DNA from: Euleptes europaea
Taxonomy: Eukaryota > Chordata > Lepidosauria > Squamata > Sphaerodactylidae
Length of the DNA stretch: 64,000 bases
Reading direction: 5' to 3'
NCBI RefSeq assembly: GCF_029931775.1
Contig: NC_079331.1
Coordinates: 22,321,720-22,385,719 of the forward strand
Both the position numbers and the translations under genes were made by a program. The stretch's first letter is position 1; each line of letters starts with the position of its first letter. The notes under the pieces are model-generated. The model did no database searches and had not been told where the DNA came from. It saw only the letters and a program-made list of their open reading frames with translations. Shown here piece after piece: positions 29,176 to 41,100 of the stretch.

Positions 29176-32100
29176 CTAGTGGTGGTTCCTGAGCAAAAGG
29201 AGCAGGAGGATGGCACTGATCAGAATACAGAGGGTGAAAACTGTCGGCACGACTATCTCAGTCACCATTTCCATGTGAGTGGCCAACGGCTCTGCAACGG
29301 GAGAGAGAGCAAGATGAGATCAACTCTGTGCCACATTGATAGCTGCATTTTTTAAAATGTTTCTGGCTGTGCTAGAAGCAAGTGGCAACAGCTACCCAAA
29401 GAATGTTAAAAATGTAGGGCTGTACAAACTTGGTTTTCATCTTTTTGGGGCGGGGTGGGGCACAAGGGGCTGCACTAAAATCTATAAGCGTGTGAGTGAA
29501 AACAGTTGGCGCTTACCATGAATTAGCCTGAGCATTTTAGCAGCAGTATTCCGCTGTTCTTCTGGTTTTTCAAGGGAGGGAAAAGAGAACTGTCAAAAGG
29601 ACTCTTTGGAAAGCTATGCCATCTGCCGCTTGTGTAGGATGCCCAGCAGGTGCCCCCTAGGGGCCAACTGTACCCACCCTCTCCATCACTGCTTGCAGTA
29701 ACCTCGGAGGCATGCAGTGTATCTCTAACGGGAGACTCGGCGCACTTCTGCCTGTGTCCCCTAAGCCTCCAGGAAGGGGGGATCATATGCCTACACCCAC
29801 CCCTGCCACAGCCTGGCGTACGGGCCAGAGGGCAGTGTGTCAGCCGCTGAAGCTCAGAGGATGACCCTGAGCCACCTCGCAGGCTTGTTGTGAAGACAAA
29901 ATGCAAGGGGAGGAAGTACCCTGTGTGTTTCTTGGAGCAAGACAGGGAGGATCCAGGGATGCTGAAACAACTCTTGGAGGCCTCTGCAGAGACAGGAAAT
30001 GGGTGAGGGGTCTCCCATCTGGCAAAACTACATTGTAAAGCCAACGCTAGTCTTTGCACTAGAGGGAGATCCTGCCATCAAACTTGCTTCATTGAGCTCG
30101 GTTTACACCAGAACTTCATATTTGGACCCGCACTGTAGCAGTCTGTTACAAGTATTCTGATCCTACGTTTCGGCTTCAGCTGAGCTTCTGTGATGAAGAA
30201 GAACTATAGTGTCTGGGGCGGTGTCAAAACTATGCATGCAAACAAGGACGAGAAGATGTGCAGTTACCTGTCACAAGAAGCCGGCTGCTAGAAGAACAGA
30301 TATCCGTGGCCTGGTGGTGCCAGCTTGCCACCTAACAAGTAGAACTGCTGTTAGCCCTACATTGACAGACAGAGCTGGCAAATGTCCCCTACTCCACCCA
30401 CCCTTAGACTCCATGAATGTGTCACAGACAGGTGTAGGCAAAACATGTTGTTACATAGGTTGCCTCTAGGCCAAGAAGCAGCCTTCAGAACCCAGGGTGG
30501 CTGAGGAGTGAAAAGAATAGTTGGTTTTTATACCCTGATTTTCTCTACCTTTGGAGTCTCAAAGTGGTTTACAATTCCCTTCCTCTCCCCACAACAGACA
30601 CGTTGTGAGGTAGGTGGGGCTGAGAGAGTTAGGAAAGAACTGTGACTGGCCCAAGGTCACCCAGCAGGCTTCATGTGGAGGAGTGGGGGAACAAACCCGG
30701 TTCACCAAATTAGAGTCCGTTGCTCATGTGGAGGACTGGAGAATCAGACATGGTTCTCCGGATTAGAGTCTGCCACTCGTCGAGGAGTGGGGAAACAAAC
30801 CCGGTTCTACGGATTAGAGACCACTGCTCTCAACTGCTTGTGTGTGTGTATAAAGTGCATTCAAATTGCAGCCGACATGGCAACCCCGTAGGGTTTTCAA
30901 GGCAAGAGACTTACAGAGGTGGTTTGCCATTGCCTTCCTCTGCATAGCGACCCTGGTATTCCTTGGTGGTCTCCCATCCAAGTACTGACCAGGGCCAACC
31001 CTGGTTAGATTCTGAGATCTGATGAAATCAGGCTAGCCTGGGCCATCCAGATCAGGGCGAACTTATCTACCCTAGTAGAATGTTCCATGGGGTGGTTTTT
31101 AGTGTCTTCACAAATGTAAGTGTGCAATCAGTGCGCTTCTTTTGTCCTGCCTTTTAGATGTGCCCAGGGGAGATGTTTTAACCATGCACTTTGGCTATCA
31201 AAGTCCTTGCTAGTGGGGAAACTGGCATGGAGAGAGGACTTGGGGGATGGGTAGATGGTTGGTCCCAGTAAGGGGCCAGTGAGAACCCAATTCCACTGCA
31301 GTAGCCAGAGAACCAACATGGTGTAGTGGTTAGGAGCGGTGGACTCTAAGCGGGTTTGATTCCCCACTCCTCCATACGAAGCCTGCTGGGCTAGTCACAG
31401 TTCTCTCACAACTCTCAGCCCCACCCACCTTACAAGGTATCTGTTGTGGGGAGGGGAAGGAGATTGTAAGCCAGGTAGAGGAAGTCGGCATATAAAAACC
31501 AACCTTCCTGACCACTCTGGAGTACTGATTCTGTGCTCAAGAGGCAGTGCTACAGAACTGGGTTATTTTGAAATTTTACCCCAGTACAAACTAATTTGAG
31601 AGCCAGAGTGGTGGGTTGGATGATCTGGAGAACCGGGTTTGATTCCTCACACCTCCACATGAGCGGTGGAGGCTAATCTGGTGAACCAGGTTGGTTTTCC
31701 CACTCCTACACATGAAGCCAGCTGGGTGACCTTGGGCTAGTCACACTCTCAGCCCCACCTACCTCCTGGGGTGTCTGTTGTGGGTAGGGGGAGGGAAAGG
31801 TGATTGTAAGCTGGTTTGATTCTTCCTTAAGTGGTAGAGAAAGTTGGCATATAAAAACCAACTCTTCTTCTAATTAAGTATCCTAGTTCATGCAGAAAAA
31901 CCGTGTGTTTGTGCGTGTGGGGGTCCCTCACAGCTAACTGTAATTCAACCAAATCACACTCTATAGCCCTCAATATTATCACATCTATCTGCAGCTTTAA
32001 TGGAAACTCGGTTGCTGAGTTTGAAAGTAACTGGACCCTTGCCCAATACTAGTAAGTGGGTCAAGGTGGACGGATGCCTCAGCCCCGACTCACTTTGTTC

Positions 32101-35100
32101 TTGGTCTAAAACTCCACAAAGCATTTTTCCATAAAGCAAAAATTAGTAGCAAGCAGCTTTACCTCCTTTGCGTTAGGAAATCCATTTGCTTTGATGATTT
32201 TCTTATAATAGTGAACAGATGCTTTTGGATATCGGGGTTTGTTTGGATTTTGAAAATCAACATAGTATAGTCCAAATCTCTCAGAGTAACCTCGATTCCA
32301 TTCAAACTTATCCAGCAGAGACCACGCCGTATAGCCCTGGATGCTAACTCCGTCCTTTATAGCTGGAGGAAAAAATTTTTTCATTAACTGGGATAATGAT
32401 AACAGTACCCCAGGCTGATGTATATGGTTAGTTAAGTTAAATTTCACCTTTTAACATCTCATTAATGTACCCCTTAAAATAGTCTATCCTCCAGTCATCG
32501 CATAGCTGAGCGCATGGCTGCTTTTCTGAAATGCCATTCTCTGTCACATAAATTGGTGGGTTACCGTATTGTACCTATAGACAAACAGAGAACATTATGG
32601 TTGGTATAAGAACATAAGAAAAGCCCTGCTGGATCAGACCAAGGCCCATCAAGTCCAGCAGTCTGTTCACACAGTGGCCAACCAGGTGCCTCTAGGAAGC
32701 CCACTAACAAGACGACTGCAGCAGCATTTATCCTGCCTGTGTTCCACAGCACCTAATATAATAGGCATGCTCCTCTGATCCTGGAGAGAATAGGTATGAT
32801 TATGACTACTATCCGTTTTTACTAGCAGCCATGAATACTCCTCTCTTCCATGAACATGTCCGCTCCCCTCAGCCTTACAAGTTGGCAGCCATCACCACAT
32901 CCTGGGGCAGGGAGTTCCACAATTTAACTATGTGTTGTGTGAAGAAATATTTCCTTTTATCAGTTTTGAATCTCTCACCCTCCAACTTCAGCAGATGACC
33001 CCGCGTTGTAGTATTATGAGGGAGAAAAGCTTCTCCCTGTCCCCTCTCAAACCATGCATATCTCACGAAGGGATATACCCCGAAAATTTTGTTGGTGTGC
33101 ATAATGTGCTACTGGACTCTAACTGTTCTACTGCAGGCCGACATGGCTCTACCCTCTGAAACTACCTTCATTGTTGGTCGCATACTGAAGAAGATGGAAA
33201 TTTTGGTTCGAATAATCTGTTCTGATGCTGTGTTGCAACGGGTGTGGGGTCATTTTACCGCATCGAAAACTGAGCCGTGATCGAACACATCTCTTAAAGA
33301 CAGTTATGCTGCTTCAAGGTAATTCAAGTACGTGTAGATACAGAATGTAGTGCTAACATGAGATGAAATTACTGAATGTGAGCAGACCATAAACTAGAAA
33401 CTTATTGGCATCCAAACCTCTTATCAAATATCAGTGAGATGATAATTCATAACTGCCTTCCTTAGGATGGGATTCCAAACTGCAATCGCAGATGTAAAGC
33501 CATCTTGTCTTCTGGGAGCCAGTGTGGTGTAGTGGTTAGGAGTGGTGGACTCTAATCTGGAGAACCAGATTGGTTTCCCCACTCCTACACATGAAGCCAG
33601 CTGGGTGACCTTGGGCTAGTCACAGCTGTCTCTGAACTCTCTCAGCCCCACCAACCTCGCAAGGTGTGTGTTGTGGGGGAGAGGAAGGTGATTGTACGCC
33701 AGTTTGATTCTCCTTAAAAGGTAGAGAAAGGCGGCATATAAAAACCAACTCCTTAGCATGAAGTTCCAGGGCCAGCCATCATTTCCGTGGTCTGTGGTGT
33801 AAAGTGCAGTCAAGTCACAGCTGACTTATGGTGACCCCTTAAGGGATTTTCAAGGCAAGAGACTAAGAGAGGTGGTTTGCCATTGCTAGAAAATTCTTTG
33901 GCATCCAAACCTCTTATCACATATCGGTGCGATGATCATTCATAACTGCCTTAGGATGGGATTCCAAACTGCAATTGCGGATGTAAAGCCACCTTGTCTT
34001 CTGGGAGCCACTTAACACAAAGGTACAGGCCAGCCATCCTTTGATGGCTGTCCATCCATCCTTTGAGTGGTCTGTCGTGTAAAGTGCCATCAAGTCACAG
34101 CCGATTTATGGCGACCCCGTAGGGGTTTCAAGGCAAAAGACATTTGGATGTGGTTTGCCTTTGCCTGCCTCTGCATGGACTGAGTTCTGGGAGAATTGTG
34201 ACTGGCCCAAGGTCACCCAGCAGGCTTCATGCGGAGGAGTGGGGAATCGAACCCGGTTCTCCAGATTAGAGTCCACCGCTCTTAACCACTGGATCTCATC
34301 CTTAGAGTAAGTAGCAATAAATCCTGACTCATCAGCGTATGTACATTGGCTGATTTCATTATAGTGGCTGACTAGCAAGAAAATGTGGAATTTACTGCAT
34401 TGAAAACTATTTAAAGCAGGGGTGTCAAACATAAGGCCCGTGGGCTGGATTCAGCCCCTTGAGAGCCCCCACCCCCACAACTCTCTTATCTGGGCTGGTG
34501 AGGCATGGCTCAGCCCGACCAAGGGATATTAATGTCATATACAGCGCTCGCACCAATTAGAGTTCCACACCTCTGATTTCAAGCAACAGATGGTATGGAA
34601 TGGCGCTCAATCACATGCGGGTCAACTTTGGGTGTTGTAGCCGTTGCATTTAGACAATTTGTATGTCACCTTTGCAGATCTGCTCAAGGCGGCTCATACC
34701 AGTAAAACAAGACCCAAGCAGACAGTAAAAGTAAATCATACTAATAAAAACATCATTACAACAATCCACGCCATTAAAAAAATACTAGTAAAACCAAGCC
34801 CAAAATATGGCACAGTCTAGAATAGTAGGTAAAACAGCTGTCAGGCTAAGAGCAGGCCCTAAAACAGCCAGAAAATATGGAGCCCATCAATGAAAGCCTG
34901 GGAAAAGAGAAATGTTTTCAGCCGGCACCTTAAGGACAGTAATGTAGGCACCAGACAAGCCTCAACAGGGAGGGCGTTCCAAAGGTGAGGCGCCACCACT
35001 AGAAGAGCCCTGTCATTGATGGCTGCGTGCCCTGTATCTGCAAGTGGGGCACAGACACATGCGAGTTTGTTGAGAAGAGACTCTCAACTGATGTCCTGAA

Positions 35101-38100
35101 AACAGTATGAGAGGAGGTGGCCCTTCAAGTTGTTGAGTCAGGAACACATGTCTACGTCAACCTTCGACATCCTGTGATGTCAGAAGGTACTTCCAATTTA
35201 AGACAAACGTTTGCCCTGAAAAGAGCAAAACCCTTAGAATTATAGAATCATAGAGTTGGAAGGGACCACAAGGGTCATCTAGTCCAACCCCCTGCACAAT
35301 GCAGGAAATTCACAACTACCTCCCCACCCCATACCCCCAGTGACCCATACTCCATGCCCAGAAGATGGCCAAGATGCCCTCCCTCTCATGATCTGCCTAA
35401 GATCACAGAATCAGCATTGCTGACAGGCGGCCATCTAGCCTCTGCTTAAAAACCTCCAGGGAAGGAGCGCTTACCACCTCCCGAGGAAGCCTGTTCCACT
35501 GAGATACCCCTCTGTTAGAAAATTCTTCCTAATGTCTTGACAGAAACTCTTTTGATTTAATTCCAACCCGTTGGTTCTGATCCAACCTTCTGGGGCAACA
35601 GAAAACAACTCGGCACCCTTCTCTCTATGACAGCCCTTCAAGTACTTGAAGATGGTTATCATATCACTTCTCAGTCTTCTCTTCATGCTAAACATACTCC
35701 GCTCCTTCAACATTTCCTCATAGGTCTTGGTCTCCAGACCCCTCACCATCTTTGTTGCCCTCCTCTGGACATGTTCCAGCTTGTCTACATCCTTCTTAAA
35801 TTGTGGTGCCCAAAACTGAACACTACCTTCAACTAAAGAAGCCCAAATTACCTTGATGAAATTGAGCAACCTCCGGAAGCCCCAGGGCACAGAATGCAGC
35901 CACTTGGACCCTGAGTCAGGCCATCGGGGGTCCACCAATTCCAGCAAGTCGCGATCGGTGAAATAACTCAGCCCCGGAGGGGGGTGGCTCTTCTGGGAAA
36001 CATAGTAGGTGGTGAAATGACTGACTCCCAAGAAGTCCGCCGTGCCTTTAATGTAGTTTTTCTCTTGGGCTGAAAATGCTGGGAGTCTTGACGGTATTCC
36101 TTGTTCGGCGCTTTTTCTTCCTATGCATGAATAATGTAGAAAGAAAAAGCATTCAATGCTTGTAAGAGAACTCTGAAATGACCTTGCATTGGAAAAAAGT
36201 TTCCGTCTAAACCAGGGGTGTCAAACATAAGGCCTGTGGGCTGGATCTGGCCCCTTGAGAGCTCTTATCCGGCCCGTGAGCCAGCCAGGGAACCACCCCC
36301 CCACCCACTCTCAGTCTGGGCTGGCAAGGAAGGGCTCGGCCCCCACCAAGTGACATTTATGTCATATCCGGCCCTCGTAACAAATGAGTTTGATGCCCCT
36401 GGTCTAAACATTAGGAAGAATTTTCTAACGGTTAGAGCGGTTCCTCAGTGGAACAGGCTTCCTCGGGAGGTGGTGAGCTCTCCTTCCCTGGAGGTTTTTA
36501 AGCAGAGGCCAAATGGCCATCTGTCAGCAATGCTGATTTTATGACCTTAGGCAGATGATGAGAGGGAGGGCACCTTGGCCATCTTCTGGGCATGGAGTAG
36601 GGGTCACTGAGGATGTGGGAAGGGGAGGTAGTTGTGAATTCCCTGCATTGTGCAGGGGGTTGGACTAGATGACCTTGACCCTGGTGGTCCCTTCCTACTC
36701 TTATGATTCTATGACAGCCCAAATGACAGCATCTGTGCAACAGCCAGCATCTTCAGTAGCCATCTGGCCTTCCTGTTGAGTCGTTAATGCCTCACCAGGC
36801 AGTCCTTCCGGACTTCAAAGTGCAAAGGGTTAACTCAGGGGTCTCAAAACTGCGGCTCCAGAGCCGCATTCGGCTCTTTGGCCCGTTGAGTGTGGCTCTC
36901 CGAACTTGGTTCAGAGCCCCTACTCTTGCGCCCGCTCGCTCCGGCAGCTGGACCGCGGAGCCGGCGCGCCTGAGAGAGAGAGAGCGGGCGAGCGGGTACG
37001 CTGTCTCTCCCCCCCCCCCCGCCGTGGAGAATGGCCAGGTTCCCCTTTCCCTTGCCCTCAATGGTTGGGACGCTAAAGCCTCCCCTCCCCTCTAGCTGCG
37101 TGATTGCTGGGCGGGCAGCTCAGCGGTTCCTGCCTCCCCCCGCCTATCAGCTGTTGGGCAAGGCGGGCTTCCTTTGGTAGACCTGGCCTCCGGCTGAGTC
37201 CCATTGGGAGGCCATGTCTACCCACTGGCTTTCTTGGCGGTAGACCTGGACTCCGAGGAGGGGAAAAAGTCCCCCTTCAGAGGCCAGGTCTACCAATTGG
37301 CTTCTAAGGGCCTCCGGAGGCCAGGTCTACTGCCAAGAAAGCCAATGGGTAGACCTGGCCTCCCAATGGGACTCAGCCGGAGGCCAGGTCTACCAATAGG
37401 CTTTTATGGCGGTAGACCAGGTCTCCAGACGAGGACTCCGGACGTGGAGGGGGAAATGGCAGGGACTTACAATTAAATTTTTATCAATAAATAAGATCAC
37501 TATTAAGTATGATATCAAGTTTTATTCAGTGTACCTATAGTTTAATTAAGACTTAAAACTTTAATTAAAGTTTATTAAGTTAATAAACAGTGTACCTACC
37601 TATATAGTTTAAGTTTAAGAAATTTGGCTCTCAAAAGAAATCTCAATTGCTGTACTGTTGATATTTGGCTCTTGTGACTAATGAGTTTGCCGACCCCTGG
37701 GTTAACTGAATAGCACTTAAATACACTCTTGAGCTGCCAGTGGTTGGAGCTACTAACTATAGCAGGCTGCCACGAGAGGTATTGCGGTTAAAGTACTGCA
37801 GCACTTTTAGTACAGGAATCCCTAATGGGATGATGAGTTAAGACAGGGGTCCCCAACCTTTTTCATCCTGTAGGCAATCTTGGACCTCTGACACAGCGTG
37901 GTGGGCACGGCCACAAAATGGCTGCAGCAGGAAGCAGAACCAACCACAAAATGGCTGCCACAGCTTGGGTTGCCAAGTGCCCTGTGGTGGTGGGCAAACC
38001 CCCACCAATCCACCCCGCTGCTCTCCAACCAGCTGAAGGTTGGCGGGCAAACGTGCACGGCGCACCTGCACACCGTGGAACATCACTTCTGGTTTACATC

Positions 38101-41100
38101 CAGAAGTGCCTCATTGTGAGGGGCCTTTTACCACTCAAAGTGATTGAGTGGTAAAAGGCCCCTCGCAATGTGGCGCTTCCAGGTGTAAACTTGGAAGTGA
38201 TGTGCCCGCGTCGGCATGGCCGTGCGCGCGCAATCCCCTCAGCTCTGCCCCAAAAGCCTCCCGCCGGAGGAGAGGGGGGGAGGCCTGGCAACCCTAGCCA
38301 CAGCTTACCTTCAGTCACACAGCAAAGATCATTGTACTGTGATGACAGCTACTGATAAAGCAACATTTTAAAGAAATCTCTGATGGCCAGTCAGAAGCCT
38401 TGCTGGACAAAAGCCCGACCTGGCCCAGCCCATTTTCTAAAAACACTTGGCAGGCGCCATGGCACCCAGGGGCACCACACTGGAGACAGAACACAGAATC
38501 ATAGAGTTGGAAGGGACCACCAGGGTCATCTAGTCCACCCCCCTGCACAATGCAGGAAATTCACAATTACCTCCCCCACCCCACACTCCTAGTGACCCCT
38601 ACTCCATGCCCAGAAGATGGCAACGAAAACCTCTCTAGGATCCTTGGCCAATCTGGCCTGGAGGAAAATTGCTTCCTGGACCCCTGAGTTAGGATTTCAG
38701 AGCAGTGGTACTCGGTGGTTATCCTGCTGCCAGTGGAATCTCTCATGGGAGAGCTAAATCAGAGCTAAAATATACCCCAACAGACTCGTTTGCCAAGATC
38801 ATAGCCTTTTTTTTAAGTGATGATTTTAAAAGGCACTATAAACTATACCTTGCCACATGACTTACCAACATAATCCTTCATGACTCCAGGATAGTCTCCA
38901 TGGAACAGCGGATTTGCAAACCATCCCAGGGAAAACTGCATGTATCTCTCAGCTACTTCAACATCCATCCTGTCGCCAAGATCAATAGGTTCCCCCCAGG
39001 CGCTGCTTAAAGAGATCCCCACCAGGCCTTAAAACAAAGGGGACCCAGCACTTCAGTTAGAAGAAGAAGAGTTGGGTTTTGCACCCCGCTTTTCTTGACA
39101 GTTAAGGAGTCTCAAACTGGCTTACAATCCCCTTCCCTTCCCCTCCCCACAACAGGCACCTTGTGAGGTCGGTGGGGATGGGACAGTTCAGAGAGAACTG
39201 TGACTAGCCCAAGGTCACTCAGCAGGCTTCATGTGGTGGAGTGGGGAAACAAACCTGGTTCTCCAGGTTAGAGTCTGCCGCTCTTAACCACCGCGCCATG
39301 CTGGCCCTCACATGGCTAGCACCTTGTTCTAAACGGCTGTTTTCTTTGCGGCAGCACTGCTGCCAGTGCTTACCTTTCTGTCCACGGCGCCATTTCTTGT
39401 GATAAGAATGCCACACCTCCGCGTGAGCCTGTGGGGAGAAGTGGCCCAGCTGGAGTTTGAGACAAACAACGGGCTCAAAGCAGCAGCAGGGGTGCCTTTG
39501 TCGGTGCAGATGGGGAGCTCCATGATCGTGAGCGTTTCCCTAATAGTTCGCAAAGATGCATCATTATGACGTGAGGAAGGCAGTTATAGGAAAGGGACTG
39601 TTCCCTTTCTGGATGGTGGACACCAGGTTGTCCAGTCCTGGGAGGGGGGCGGCAGGGACCAGGAGTTGCCCATATTGGAACGGTGCTCTGGAGAAAGGAG
39701 AGCATGGACCTAGTGCCGCTTGGGACACCTCTATAAACAAGAACCATTCAGCATGGCTAAACAATGTGCTTTCAGCATTGCAGGCCCACAAAGGGCCTCA
39801 AGAGTATTGTGTTCAGTTTTGGGCACCACAATTTAAGAAGGATGTAGACAAGCTGGAACGTGTCCAGAGGAGGGCAACAAAGATGGTGAGGGGTCTGGAG
39901 ACCAAGTCCTATGAGGAAACGTTGAAGGAGCTGGGTATGTTTAGCCTGAAGAGGAGAAGACTGAGAGGGGATATGATAACCATGTTCAAGTACTTGAGGG
40001 GCTGTCATGTAGAGGATGGTGCCGAGTTGTTTTCTGTTGCTCAAGAAGGTCGGACCAGAACCAACAGGTTGAAATTAAATCAACATAGTTTCCGTCTAGA
40101 CATTAGGAAGAATTTTCTAACAGTTAGAGCGGTTCCTCAGTGGAACAGGCTTCCTCAAGAGGTGGTGAGCTCTCCTTCCCTGGAGTTTTTTAAGCAGAGG
40201 CTAGATGGCCATCTGTCAGCAATGCTGATTCTATGAGCTTAGGCAGATCATGAGAGGGAGGGCATCTTGGCCATGGAGTAGGAGTCACTGGGGATGTTTA
40301 GGGGGAGGTAGTTGTGAATTTCCTGCATTGTGCTGGGGGTTAGACTAGATGACCGTGGTGGTTCCTTCCAACTCTATGATTCTGTGATTCTAACATCATT
40401 CGCCCAGCTGACATTATTCCTCCTTACACATGTGACTGGACTAGTGTGGGGTTGAGCCATGGGTCACTTGTAGTCACATAAATCCAACCTAAGATCCTCC
40501 TTCGATGGCTGTTCAGAAGGGTTTGTTTTTTTTACCTTGATTATGTGATGCGCTGCTTTATAAGCTCCACCTGAGCCCAGCTTCAGGCCTGGTGCATGTT
40601 GTCCTGTTTCATACCCTTCTTCTGCAATTGCCTGGAAAACGTTAGGTGTATGTTTTGGTTAATTGTGCATGGTTGGAAGAAAGGGCATCACATATCCAGC
40701 CATCAAATCAAAGTGTGCAAGGGCCTTGCTGCATTGTACATTTACCCAAACATTCGGCACAAAATACGCAGTCCAAGACCATGCATTTTTACTCAGAAGT
40801 AAGTTCCCATTTTTTCAATGGATCTTACCTACAGTTGAGTGTTTAGAGCAGGGGTGGGGAACCTTTTTTCTGCCAAGGGCCATTTGGATATTTATAACAT
40901 CATTCGGGGGCCATACAAAATTATCAACTTAAAAATTAGCCTGCTATATTTGGTCAAACATTTAGCCAAGAGGCACGACTGGAGACAGCTCCAAGTGTCT
41001 GCCACATAGAGCGACTCGCTTTTGAGCTCTGGTGTCCCCAGCTGGGCCCAAGAGATTCAGGCAGGGCAGCATCCTTCTGAGCTAGAGATCTACCAGGACC

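Noticed and set aside
35471-36031. 186-codon frame as a separate gene
   Set aside because: It is LCTL exon 9 reading through its donor into an adjacent CR1 fragment, so it was reported as a finding instead.
39556-40236. 226-codon frame as a host gene
   Set aside because: The C-terminal two thirds is CR1 ORF2; the first part is unrelated intron sequence.
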